Of a stretch of DNA of 64,000 bases, positions 29,582 to 42,040 are shown piece after piece. Both the position numbers and the translations under genes were made by a program. The first letter of the stretch is position 1, and each line of letters starts with the position of its first letter. The notes beneath the pieces are model-generated. The model worked only from the letters and a program-made list of their open reading frames with translations. It did no database searches and had not been told where the DNA came from. This DNA comes from Symsagittifera roscoffensis (Eukaryota > Xenacoelomorpha > Acoela > Convolutidae): the NCBI RefSeq assembly GCF_963678635.1, contig NC_087069.1:51408938-51472937 (forward strand), read 5' to 3'.

Positions 29582-30392
29582 CATACAATTCCATAAGTAC
29601 AGAAAGTTGTATGAGATCCCTATAATAGACATTTTCCCATAAAAGGAAGTTGTATTATAGGTGTTTTTTCCATAAACCAAAATGTTGTTTTTGTTTCTAA
29701 ATTTTATTTTCTGAAAAATTTTGAGTTGTGCTTGAAACCGAACACAATTGACAAAGACCTTGATTACTCAAAGCACCAAAGATTGGACGGTCCTGCAATT
29801 AATATACATAGAAAACGACCTGAATTTCAATGATGACATTTTAAAAATTTGAATTTTCAAATTACCAGACTTTGATCAAGGCATACATAAACACGCCATA
29901 CAAAAGAAATAGGAAATTTCAGCGTTTTTGAAAAAAAATATGAATATAATTGAAAAAAGCCAATTTTATCGTATCCGTGACTACGTTATGTACACAAAAA
30001 ATAGTTTGATTGCAAAATTTTTTTGTTTCGGAAAATGTTTGTTTGCGTACAAAATTCAATTTGCGGTTGAAAAAAAAATTTGGGGCAAATTATAAAAATT
30101 ACTTGGAAAATTTTGCGTGTCGCTGTCAAAAAAATGCCAGTCAAACAATTTCCATATATGGAATTTGTATGGCAAGCATTTTTTTAAAAATTTAAATCAG
30201 TTTGTTTTGTCACCAATTGTTCTCAAAAAGCCGCAAAAATGGTTTATTTTTTTCTATCATTTTTCGAAAATGTATGAAAATTGTATGACGAGCATTTTCT
30301 CCGTACGCTTGATGTATGGATTTGTTTGATTTTGATGATTTTTGTTGTATGGAATTGTATGATAAGCATTTTCGTGTATGGAGATCAACCCG

Positions 30393-32703
30393 TGATGACA
30401 CAAAAATTAACTACGAGAAACAAAGTACCAATGTAAACTTTTTCTAAATCAAAGGTTTACATTTGGACTTTGTTTTTGAAAAGTAAACCTTTTACATATG
30501 AATTTTGTGTTTGGGAAAGGTTTACACCTCTATTCAACGATAAACATCATTTTAAAAATTCTAAAAGTTTTGTTGACCTTTATTGGACCAAATTTTGTTA
30601 GTTTAATTTTTTTAAATATTATTGGTAGTTTGTTTTTTCAATAACGTATTTTTCGTTTGTGTATTTTTATTTAAACGCCAAAAACTCAGATAATCCGCCT
30701 TGACCTACCGCTAAAAAAGTAGCGCAGATTTGTTTATTGAAAACATTGTGTAATTTTTTGTTGGTTTCAAAAACATAACAGACAATTTGATGGTTGCTTT
30801 TCTCAGAACTGGTATTTTTGGTTAAACATGAGGAGAGCAAATTTTGCACTGGATAAGAGCACAGTTGGATGTCGGTCGGTCACCGAAATCTAGAGACAAG
30901 TGTTTAAACTTTTTTTAAAAATAATATTGTGGATTATTTTTAAAACATTTCCGTTGTTTCTGCGCTCAAATACATGTAAAGTATTTTTTCTCGGCACCAA
31001 AATTTTGTCACGGATTCCCTTACAAGTGAACAAAGCTGGTTGTTCCGAATTGCTCAAAAAAGAGCAGATTCCGCTAACAAGGCGGCTTCCGCGAATACCA
31101 GCGGATTTTGCTCATAATTTGCTCATCCCACATACAATTGGCGGAATCCTCTCACAATTTGCGGATTTCACAAACAGATTGCGGATTCCGCTTAGAGTTG
31201 CTTTTTTTTGTTTGTTGATTCCGCATTTTGTTCCAGAGTACGCAATTTTTGCTGCGGTTTTCGAAATGTCTCCTCTACTACAGCGGTTTTGAGTCACAGC
31301 CTGAGCGGAACCTGCATACATTTCCCAAAATAACGAGTTTGTCCTCGTAATTATTATCTGATTTCAACCGCGAATAATTTCAGTTAATTGGGAGCTGACC
31401 GCTTGATTATGATTCCCGCTGTCAAGAAAGCTGGAAACATGTTTAGATTGCAATGCTTTGAAGTTACTTGGGTTGAAAAAGGTCTCCAATTAGTCTTATA
31501 GCTATTAATTAACTTTTGTACGATACCAACGTCCAAAAATTCCGTCAAAATAAAACTCAAATTTTAATTCTAGTCAATAAATTTTATTTTTTTCGTGTAT
31601 AGAAACTTGAAACATTTAAAGTCTTAGAACTGTCTTCACAGAATAGAAATTTGAATTAAAAAACATTTTTGATTTTTTTTCGTAATTTTTGTATTACGTT
31701 TCTTGAGGTTTCAATTTTTCCATTTGCATCGCCAGTTTATTTTCCTTTAATTTACGAGATCTATTTTTAATAGCTTAAATCCAAAAGTCTTTTTTCTGCA
31801 AACGCGGATAATTTGGCTGGTTTTAGTAAAATGGAGATAATTTTTTTGTCGGATAATCAATTCTTCTTCAAAAATGGCTTCATCCAAGTTCAACCACAAA
31901 AAAGAACAAACCACTCGAAACAAAAAAATGAGCAAAAATAACAATATATCAGAGACGATGAATATGCTGCTGTGTGAACTCAGGCGACATAAAATGAAAA
32001 AACATCTCAAAAGTTTAAGCAACAAACTGTAAGTGTTGAAACTCAACAGTAGATGCAATGATATAGAGCAAATCAAAGCAGTTTTCGTAACATCAGCGGA
32101 AAAATGGAATTTTCTTCTTATTTTTTCTCATTCTTCGCTTTTTTATGTTTTGGCTTAGCAATGCATAGACAACAAGTTCCTTCGAGTGTAAAATGTAAGG
32201 GATGTTTTTGAGAAAAACTTAAAATGGCAACCAAAAATTTTCTTTTTTTGCCACTGTCAAACCATTAAGGTAAGTTGAACTTGGACGCTTTTCATTAACC
32301 AAATTATTTGTTCAGTTGTCTCAAAAATTGGAAATGACGAATGTTTTATTAAGAATAACTTTGCCGAACAAACAAACAAGTTTGAACTAACCTGCCTATT
32401 TTTTATTCATCGAGATCTCAGATAACTTAGCGTATTACTTAAATATTCAAAGATAAATATCTTCAAACAATTTTAATTGACACATCTTCATCAATGAATA
32501 CTTTCTAAATTTATAATTTCAAGTTTTTTAAAAGAATTATGAACAGTTAGAACCTTATTACAAGTTAGATTTTATCACAAATGCGAACTACTTGTAAAGC
32601 GTATAGTTTTTTTGAATGTTTATATGAGAAGCAGTCGAGTTAAAGAGGGTGATTTTGTCAGTGCTAATAGTTTTGTATCAGCTTAATTGTTTAGGAGTTT
32701 GAA
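30393..32703. other. No gene seen; contains a dispersed-repeat fragment
   Basis: AT-rich. Around 30,830-31,380 it shares blocks with 55,200-55,400 (GCACTGGATAAG, AGAGACA, GTTTAAAC/TTTAAACATG, TTGTCCTCGTAATTATT/TTGGCCTCGTAATGAAG). It has a cluster of GCGGATTCCGC-like near-palindromes at 31,060-31,230. Open frames here are by-products of these repeats. Confidence 0.6.
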
Positions 32704-33009
32704 TTACACCAATCGTCGGCCCCACCAAGCTGTTTCACACCAATCAGCTTTGCACCCCCCTGTGTTTGGTTTGCTGAAAACAAACTCCGCTGCTTCTTTA
32801 AAACCATTCCATAATTTGGAAATGAAGCGTTTGTTGTTGTTCGAACTTTGATCTCTTAGCTCGGACTGTTGTTTTACATAACTCGATGAAATTTTCTCCA
32901 TCTGCAATTTTTCTCCATGTCTTCTCTCAATCAACGAATTTTCGGCGCTAAGAGACAAAACTAGGTTGTGAATTGAAACCAACAAAAGAGTGAGAGTAGA
33001 GTTTTTCAT
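32704..33009 (-). CDS. Prepropeptide-like secreted peptide precursor (intact copy)
   Basis: 101 residues from ATG 33,007-33,009. Residues 1-22 form a signal peptide (MKNSTLTLLLVSIHN, hydrophobic core, LSLSA end), followed by a charged spacer (ENSLIERRHGEKLQ). A Lys-Arg site at 60-61 precedes FISKLWNGFKEAAEFVFSK (62-80), an amphipathic helix-like cationic segment. Then comes a two-cysteine motif CKADWC (86-91) and WWGRR (95-99), which reads as a C-terminal amidation signal. The C-terminal domain is conserved in the copy at 46,434-46,606, which argues for selection. The mature product would be about 35 residues. Possible roles include neuropeptide/hormone or host-defence peptide. I cannot name a family. 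Unspliced as seen; upstream exons are possible. Confidence 0.6.
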   Translation of the reverse strand: MKNSTLTLLLVSIHNLVLSLSAENSLIERRHGEKLQMEKISSSYVKQQSELRDQSSNNNKRFISKLWNGFKEAAEFVFSKPNTGGCKADWCETAWWGRRLV

Positions 33010-33237
33010 TTCGTAAATATAAAACTGCTTCAACAAAAAAATCGTGAAAATGACTGCAGTTAAAAACCTGTTCCTTTTATAATTGTAGTAGCAACTGCGG
33101 GCTGATGTTAAACTGTTTGACTTTTTAACTAGCATGTGTTGTTAATGTTTGGCTGAATTGGTCTGACCTATTTCTTCCGTGTAAACTTGTGATCAAATTA
33201 GGCAACGTCTGCTGTCAACTCTGTTGATAAAGAACAA

Positions 33238-33750
33238 AAAGACTGCTCGTATCAGGGCGAAGTCCTGAATGTTCAGACTGCCTTCTAAGGTTTATGAGGC
33301 AGTAAAAACATTAAAAAATAAATGAAATATAACAAAATGAAAAAAAAAAAATCTAAAATTTGAAACTTTTATGAAAATCCTTTCCCCATACGCCATGTAA
33401 AGTACAAAAAGATAGATTTCGCTCCTTGCAGCAAATCAATTATGACAAATAAGCTTCTTTCAACCAATTTGGAACGATTTCTAAGACGGATTAACTCTCC
33501 GCTTACGCGTTAATAGTGCAGAATATATCGTTAATTGTCCCAAATTGGCCAAAATGGCAATCTTTAAACCCCTGTAAGTTTACGAAAAATGATCAGAGCG
33601 GAACTATCTTTTTAAATTTAAGCTCAAGGCAACACAAATTTCAAAAATTCCTTCGAGATGGCTAGTTAAACAGTCAAAATTTGTTTGAAGAAAAAAATCC
33701 ATCCCGAGCACAAATATTCTGTAACTTTCGTATCGGTAGTGGGAACAAAA
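33238..33750. repeat. Dispersed repeat C, copy 1
   Basis: Shares blocks with 55,740-56,240, 57,740-57,895 and 62,370-62,670: GACTGCTCGTATCAGGGCGAAG, TAAGGTTTATG, TGTCCCAAATTGGC, ACTTTAAA-type and TTTAAATTTAAGCTCA words. It lies directly upstream of the peptide gene. No coding function is assigned. Confidence 0.75.
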
Positions 33751-33915
33751 ATCACTTAACAAAACGATCAAAAGAAGCCATGTGTGGATTAAAATGGCTT
33801 GAGAATATCAAACAGAACAGCTGAAAATTGTTAAAAGAAAACCACTAATCAGAAAACAGCTTGTTTTTTTATAGATCTTTATTTGTAAAAACGAATATAA
33901 ATGACTATAGTGCTT

Positions 33916-34943
33916 CCGGGTTGATCTCCGTACATCGAAAATGCTTATCATACAATTCCAAATCAGGTGTGTGAGAAAATGCTTGTCAAATAATATTCAT
34001 ACAAATTCGAAAAATGGGTGAAAAAAGATAGCCTCACAGCCTCACAGCAAATTGATCTCTCATTGATCTCTTGATCTCTCATTGATCCTTGATCTCTCAT
34101 TGGTCAAGGAGATATTGTAAAATTAGAAAAATGTAGGCTCACAGCAAACTAATTTCTGCGGCTGTTTGATTCTAAAAAGACAATCTGGTGGAAAAAATCC
34201 GAAGTTTTCGTTTTTGAAAAAATGCTTATCATACAGTTCCCATATATATATCCCTTTTTTTGATGGCAAATACTTTTCTAATAAATTTTGAATTTGCCCC
34301 CAAACGTTTTTGTTTGTTTTTTTTTTCAATAGACTTTTGTACGCGAACAAAGCTTTTCCAAAAACTTTTTTTGTATGCAAAATTTAATTTTTTTTTGTTT
34401 GCATAACGAAGTGCTGGATACACTAATGTTGAGTTTTTTTTTCCTTTATGCTTTATAACCTTTCACAAAAACCCTAAAAATTCCTTTTTTTTTGTGTGTG
34501 GCGTGTTTATGTATGAGTTGATCAATGTCTGATAAATTAAAAACTCAAATTAAAAAAAATCGTCGTTGAATATTTTCCTCAGAAGTTGAGGTTACTTTTG
34601 TTATATCTTTTGTGAAAGGCATCTCGAAGACAATTCAAGTGGTTTTTTTGCATAGTAAACGCATGACCGTCCAAACTTTGGTGCTTTGTGTAAACCAAGG
34701 TCTTTGTCACTTGTGTTCGGATACAATCAAAACCAAAATTTTTCAAAAATTAAACTTACGAACAAAAAATATCAATTTTTTGCTTTATGGAAAAACACCT
34801 ATCATAAATTTTTCAGATATGTAAAAATGCTTATCATAGAGTTTTCATACAATTTTCTGTTTTTATGGAATTGTATGAAATTGTATGACAAGAAGTTTCT
34901 CATAAATAAAAATTGTATGATAAGGAATTTTGGTCAAACCGGG
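33916..34943 (-). mobile_element. TIR element family A, copy 2 (uninterrupted)
   Basis: About 1.03 kb, starting CCGGGTTGATCTCCGTACAT and ending GGTCAAACCGGG, with internal ATGCTTATCATACAATT words near both ends. In reverse orientation it is colinear with the Polinton-split copy at 10,752-30,392 and so shows the pre-insertion sequence. It is non-coding and MITE-like. Confidence 0.8.
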
Positions 34944-37616
34944 CTTTTGAAAACGTCTCTAACGCAGCAGGTAATTCGTTTTACTGCTATTATTTCCTTT
35001 GCTTATAGTCAATTCTGAAAAATCTCTTTTTCAGTTTTTTTTTGTATAACACCCAAATTTTAGTGAATGGCCTGCGTGTTTTTGGTCCACTCTGATTTCC
35101 GAAAATCATACTTTATTTGAATCAAAGCTACTTCGAGACTTTTTTCATCCAAAAAAGTACTTTGTTGCTATCACCGAAAAATGAAAAAATAGTTGAAAAA
35201 AAATTTTTGAAAAAAAAATTGAATTTCTTGGAACGTTGGAATATACTGTTAATAAAATTAACTTACTTTTTAAGTATCGCTAATAGCAGAATTTCTTCTA
35301 TGGGGTCTTTAGGGATCACCTGGAAGGTTGATGCCAGATCTTTTTTTTGGGTCCAGGGCTGTGCTCCACACAAAATAATTTATCGTACAGCTCAATATTG
35401 GAGTCAATGGAAAACTTCAAAAGATGCATTTCCATTTGATGAGAAAAAAATGAAATGTTTTTTGTTTCTCAATTGGCCCATTTTTTTCCTAAGTCATCTC
35501 AAAAAAAAAATGTTTAATTTCGATTAACTCATTTCCGCGTTTGAGCTCAGTTTAATGTTTACATGAAGAGGCATCAAAGTTTTCTATCATTTTATTTAAA
35601 AGTTTTTGATTTCACTCGACAAATATTGATTCGAAAAAATATTATTTCTGTGAGAAAAAAACTGGAATAAATCAAAAGCAGTTTTTTTTAATCTTTCGAG
35701 AAATTCAAATGAAATTTTTTGTTCGCCAAGAGCTCTTTTTGTAGCTTTCCAAAAACTATTGCCAATTAACGGGATTCTACCCCAATAGGATAGGGTCGGC
35801 TTAGTGAAAGAATGTAAATTTTTGTAACTGATAGTTTTACCCGGGTAATTTCTGTGAAAAAAAATTTCAGTCGAGACGACTTTAAATTTTTTTTTGATAT
35901 TTTCGACGCATTTTTCTTCTGAGCTTGTTTAATCTTAATTTTGTTCAATAAATTTTTCAAGCTATGTTGTTATGCTTATTTTTGTTTTTAAGTTTAGTTT
36001 ATATTACGTCGGTAAAGTCGCGCTGCGCTCGATTGATTCTGTTTAAGTTTTAATTATTTTGAGACGGAGATTTGATGGGAGGGAGTGTCCAACCAATTTT
36101 ACAATCAAAATAGCCGTCAATTTAATTTTTGCTAGCACAAGAGACAATTTGTCTTCAACAAATACAATTTTTTTTGAAAAAAAATTTTTTGCAGCAAGTA
36201 ACAGCTGAAAAATGCTTACGGATATCTTTGTTCTGACTTTAATTGATGTACATCTAAAATTTTCAAAAAAAGTATGCGGACTGTTTCTTGTAGATTTTTT
36301 GGGAAGTATTTTCAGAGTTTTGTTTCAATTAATTCGAACGGAAGTATTTTACAAGAATGGAGAATGGCGTGTTACAGTCACGGGAAAAACGTTTCTTTCA
36401 ATGCGAAGTTATTTTTTTCAAAATTTTTCTCCGCAACTTTTGTGATAAATGATTGAAAATTCGAGAACCGCTAATTGAAAATGATTGGAAAGACTTGGAT
36501 GGGCCAAATTTTGACGAGTGTGTAAGATAGCTAGTGTGTATCATAAATAGCTTCAGAGGTGTTCCTGCTGTTGAAAAAACCTCGCAAACACTACAAGAAG
36601 CTTGATTGCACGGATTCAATTTAGTTCATTGTGAAGCCGATCAGAAAAAATTATAAATAGTGTCGGGAAAAATTAGACCATAGAGTTAAATGATATGTTT
36701 TCTCTTCGTCAAAAAGTATCATAAGTGTTTTGACGATACAGACATCAAAAATCCCTAATTTTCCTACCAGAAAGTTAGACAAATTTGAGAGACGAGAGAA
36801 CATTCTTATGCGAAACCTATGAATGGGTCGGAGTAGTCATTTACCCAAAAACTTTGATGATGCAGCTCTTTTAGCTCCTATTTTCAATCATCACTGCAAT
36901 ACGTCCAGATATTTGAGCCCATGCATTTGATTTGAGCCTAAAAATTCCAGATTTTTGAACCCGGGCATTAATGAAACATGTGTTTTTTTGCGAGGGCAAT
37001 TCCTCAACAAGAACGGTCTTGAAAATAGTTATGATATATTCTAAACTGCTTCTAGATCCAAAAATTTTTTTTGAAAGCTATCTTATTGAGGACTGAACAA
37101 CAGAAGCATAATTGAAGAAAAAATGTAGCACAGAAAAAAATTGATCAAGCAAACTTGGATTCCTCAACAAGAAAGTAGAACAAATTAGGGTCGTAACTTT
37201 TTTGACGACACAGACATCAAAATTTTTTAATAAATCGGTTCTTCTGCTTGCTCATGTCGATCATCACCGCAAAAGTACGCATGAATAATTAACCATTTTT
37301 GACGAATGACCAAGTGTCTATTCCGTTAGTAATGTCCGTGGTTTCTTCCGTAGCTTCAGAATTAAGTCCAGATATTTAGCCCTTGTATAAGAGCCTAAAA
37401 AGAAAGTCCAGATATTTGAAGCTGTGCATTGACAATATTTCTGTTTTATCCTTCCACATTTTTTCATCTAGATGCAGAGAAAGGAGTTCGAATAATGTTC
37501 GATTTATCGTTGAAATCATCAAAAAGCTGCATTTCTATATCTTGTTACTTAGAAGAGTCTCATAAAGAACTCAAAGTTATTGTCATCGATTTTAATATAT
37601 CCGTATGGGTTTTTGT
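34944..37616. other. No gene seen; diverged direct repeats
   Basis: AT-rich. Two diverged copies of a segment (about 36,718-37,030 and 37,172-37,440) share TTTTGACGA(T/C)ACAGACATCAAAA, TTCCTCAACAAGAA and GTCCAGATATTTGA. Nothing else is recognised. Confidence 0.5.
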
Positions 37617-37617
37617 G

Positions 37618-37670
<53 letters not shown>

Positions 37671-37682
37671 TCTCTCTCTCTC
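37617..37682. repeat. (CT)n microsatellite
   Basis: About 66 bp of nearly pure CT/TC repeats with a few interruptions. The open frame crossing it encodes an artefactual Leu-Ser run. Confidence 0.98.
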
Positions 37683-40600
37683 CATGATTCGGATTCAGAT
37701 TCGGATGATTTTACTAAAGAAAAATATTTGATTCAAAAAACATTGACGGGCTATTAATTTTTTATTTCCGATTGCCACCAGAGTATGTTTTTTTAGACAA
37801 AAATTAAAGATCCAAATGTTTCGAAGCCTTCATCTAGTGTTGCCGGTAGATGAAGAGTTTTGCAACTTATCATTCAAAATATCGGTCTGATCAGAAAAAT
37901 GTTTTTGCTTTTTCTCACGAATGAATCATTCGCCTATTTCGGTAGTCAAGTGAGTGTTCATGCATCAAAAGAGCGCTAGGGGACTGCACAATTGTGCATT
38001 CATTGAAAAAAAAACGGAATGTTTCAGAAAATGTGTAACATGGTGCAATTTTTTCCTTTAATGTATTTTACTTACTTAACCACTAGAATATCTTATACTG
38101 GCTCTGCCTCACCATTAAAAAGTTGCAGTATAGGCCAAAAAAATGCTAGATTGTGTTATTTTGAGCCTGGCTTTCGACTTTGCGTGTGAAAGTTATTGAC
38201 ATTGCATTTTTTGTCTTCTTGTTCTAGTTGTATTTTTTGATCAAATTTTTGTTTTGAAAACATAATGCTGAACGGCTAGGTTTCTCAAAATCTGAGAAAC
38301 CGCTATCCCTATACAAAGAGACGCATTTCAAACTGTCTGACTTATTGTTTTATTTCGCTTTTAAATACTGATTTACTGAAAAAATTAACAGGATTAAACT
38401 TTTTCAGCAAGTTCTCTGACAAAACTGAGCTGAACAAGTTCTCTGACAATGTTGAAAGTTGTTTCGAAATTTTTAAAAAAGATTTCAACGCTGTCATTGA
38501 TTTCACTTCATTTTTAGGACGTTTTAATAAAATGTAGTTTTTTCACTAAAAATTGGGGATTTTTTTAATCCTCCCTTTCTTAAATGAATTTTCTTATCTC
38601 GTACAAGCCTTCTTTAGCTTAGTTATTTAGAAATACACTCACCTAATAAAAATGTCAGAGTTGCATGTCTTTTGTGGAATTTTGAATTGAAGTATTTTAT
38701 GGAATTTTGATTTGTCCTTATTGTAAATGCTTAGAAGTGAAGAACTGAATTCTCAAAGAACAAGCACTTCCACCATCCTTCTTGTCGAGATTTTAATCAC
38801 ATTTTACCAACAACCGATTGCACGTTGCGCAACTTCCAAACAAAGAGTTTGTATGTGCTCACGCAACACAAGAAGGTACAACGATTTTTCAACCAGTTCA
38901 ATCAGTGGTGGAGTTTATCTTATACATAATTAAAGGAAAAAATTGCTTTATTTGATTGTGTAACAAACTACAAAAAAAATCTTTAAAAAAAATTTGTTTT
39001 TGAAAAAAAAGCGAGGGAGGAGTATAAAAAATGCTAGGTTACAAAACATTTTACAATATTGAAATGTCAATTCGATCATTCACTTGTATTTCTACTCAAT
39101 TAATCGTAAAATGTTATATTAAAAAAATAGATGATTCTTAGTAATTTTAGGTTAAGCTTACGAATAATGAAGCTCACAAAAATCTGCAAAACTGATCTGT
39201 TCAGCCAAAAATTGTTTTTGCTAAAGCGATTGAAGAGATGAGATTCAGCTGTTTTTTACTAAAAAATGTGCTTTTAAACCACATCTCGAAAAGTTTATAT
39301 TTTGAAAGCTATACTGTTGAGTACTTTTACCGTAACTTAATTATTCAAGCTGGTTTTCATTTAAGATTTCAAGTGAGAGGCTTTAAAGTCGGTATTCAAA
39401 TGAGCGGGACCCGCGCTTATTTCTATGAATCAAATACTACTAAAAAGGAAAATTGTTGTCTGAGAAATTTTCATTATAACTTTCCACTACCGAAAAATTA
39501 GACAGGGATATTGAGTCTTCTGTTTAATGGGTTAAAATTTAAGATTATCGATTTTTTCTGCTTCATCTTTTGCAAAACGTTTTTGCCTCCGCCTTTTATT
39601 GCATTTTGAGGGATATATCTAATGGTACAATTTGTAAAACCTCGAGTCGATCTTGTTCGAGTAATTTTTAAATGTTTTTTTTTCTGATACTGACAACTTT
39701 TTTCAAAGCGTAATTTAAACCAGCATGAGTGCGTCTCTCCGTCAATTTCAGATTGGGAATAAAACATACTTAACTATATGATGGTTTTTCAGTTTTTGTA
39801 TATTTTCAGAAAAATTTAAAAATCGCATTCTTAATACGAATTATTAAAACAGACGAAGTTAAAAAATTTGTTCAAAGTTTTGCGCGGGCTAGATACCACT
39901 TTGGTTCCCTTAGACATCAGCAGCCAGAAATCCGAAAAAGTTTTCAGGCTATTGTTTAACGCCAGGTTTATTTAGTGCTACCCGTACCGAGAAAATTCTT
40001 TATTTTTGACCTGAAACACTTTGTATCTAATCTAATTTCTGATCAGAAATTATTTTTGAAATGTTTAAATAGAGCATGGATTTTCATTAAACTTTTTATT
40101 TCTCATCCTAATTCTGATCAGAAATTAGCTAAATCTAGGCTATTTTTAGCTAGAAAAAATCTCCAGCAGGTGTTCGAATACTTGACTATCTGATTTCTAG
40201 ACTTTAGCCGTATCCACTATGCTACAGACCGTAAAAAAGTAGTTAAGTTTAGCAGTATAACACTTGTTATAACAAGTGTAAATTTGCATTGTATTGCTAC
40301 TGTTATTGTGTATACTCGAAGCATGTTTATCTCGTTGCGGTTGAGCAGTGAACTGATTTCTGGTTCTTTCTCTTCAGAGACTGTTTATTTCTAAACTAGA
40401 AAAGGGAAAGATCGCTACTGCAAGGAAAAAACGAGAAAACTAGGATTGATAATCTGCAGAAAGTTTGTATCCAGAAAAACAGCTTACGTTCGGTACGGTT
40501 TAGAAAGAAACCTGAGATTGACGCATAAAAAAAGCGAAGAATATTGTCAAAAGGACAAAGTTTTGCTATAATTGTTCAAATCAAAACTTACAATTTCACT

Positions 40601-42040
40601 CTGTTGAAAAATGTGGTTTTCTCTTTTATCTGAAAGTCATTTTGTAGAAAAATTTTTGAGCTAAAAAAATGATTAAACAAATTTAAAATTGTTTTACGTT
40701 GCAACTAGTTCAATCAGAAAAAGGCGAACCGTTTTATGTTTGCGTATTTTAGGCATCAATTTGTACTTTCAAGTGCGGCATTTCTGAAAACAAAAGAAAG
40801 ATTCCAATTAAAACGACATTCATATCACATTGGTTCACTTTGGACAATATGCTGCGCAAAAATCTAATTCACTCTCAAGGCTATGGTGTGACGCCAGACG
40901 CAATTTATTCTTAAAAACAAACCCAATCTTGATGAGTAAAAGGGTGCTATAAAGGTCAAAAAAGAAACAAAGTGCAACTTCTCACAGCTTCAAAACATTT
41001 AAAACATTCTCCTTTCTGAGCAACAGAACCACAATTGAAAAAAAATGTAGTGCATTGCAAGTTAGTAAAAATCAGTTTTCTGTTTTTCTTGGCATTGGAT
41101 TGTAATTTTAAACGCTGCCAATCTGAAAACATTTTTTTGGTAAACTGAAAATCAAAAGTTTCATAAAAGCCAACAAAAACGACAATTTCTAATTTCAGTG
41201 CTATGTTAGGTTGGCGGCTGCGGCACTGTCGTCTGCTATCACGGCATCTAACTCAAGTCAAAAGTCTCGATTGAAAAGCATTGCAAAAAAATTGCTAGGT
41301 TTTAATAAAAGTAAATTCTAAACTCTAACCTTAATTTTATGTAATTGCAAATATATATGTTAAAGTCATATACCAACCTTAGTTTTTTTTCAAAAAACAA
41401 GAAACTAATTTTTTTTGCGTTTTTTTAAAAATCATAGTATGGTTGAAAAAACAAAAATGAACAAGCACTCAAAAAATAAATTGTTCAACAGACAGAAGTA
41501 CATTGCCTGATGTTCTCTCAGAATGTAAGTTTATTCCTAAGATGTTTGATGTATCATTTCTGATGATAAGACTTAACCATTTTCAAACAAAACCTAATTT
41601 CTTTCTCTGGTTTTCTGATTTTTACCTTTAGCAATATTCAACATAAAACTTCAAAATAGGTTCAAACTTCAAAAGTTTTGTTGGTATTTAATTCGTTTCA
41701 GCTGAAACAGGTCTTGTAAAAAACATTCAAAAATTAAAGTTACTTTGAAGGCAGAAAAATACCAAAAATGTGATTTCTCGAGACGAGGGTATTTAAGCTG
41801 GACAAGATAGGATAAGACAGAGTAATTTTAAAGTCAACCACAACAGTGTTCTCTCAATTTATTTGATTTCGGAAATAGATTGAAATAAAAATGAAATGAC
41901 TTTTGCTTTTTATGAAAAAAGTTCGATCGTTTTCTTTACACCGGTCATTGACGCTCATATCAGCTCCATCTTAAAAACCATAACAGAGTGTCTACTACCG
42001 AAGACTTATCTTAGTTGTCTTCGAAACGGCGAAGAAGTTT
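37683..42040. other. No gene seen
   Basis: AT-rich unique-looking sequence with short repeats (for example TTCTGATCAGAAATTA at about 40,036 and 40,115). A degenerate tRNA-like stretch near 40,150-40,220 was rejected. Confidence 0.55.

Larger units (their letters stand above)
10752..30392. mobile_element. TIR element family A, copy 1, split by the Polinton
   Basis: The left piece 10,752-10,815 starts CCCGGGTTGACCAAAAATGC. The right piece 29,582-30,392 ends in ...GGAGATCAACCCG, its inverted counterpart. The two pieces together (about 875 bp) align with the reverse complement of the continuous copy at 33,916-34,943, including the shared blocks GACAAAGACCTTG, CAAAGCACCAAAG and TTGGACGGTC. No protein is encoded, so it is a non-autonomous (MITE-like) element into which the Polinton inserted. 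Confidence 0.8.

Noticed and set aside
30900-31292. 130-codon plus-strand frame
   Set aside because: Created by GCGGATTCCGC repeats, which also open the opposite strand; no domain pattern.
37429-37731. Open frame with a Leu-Ser run
   Set aside because: Translation of the (CT)n microsatellite.
40140-40225. tRNA-like sequence on the minus strand (TAGCATAGTGGA A-box-like, ATTCGAACACC B-box-like)
   Set aside because: The anticodon arm lacks T33 and the T-stem does not pair. At best a degraded tRNA-derived SINE fragment.
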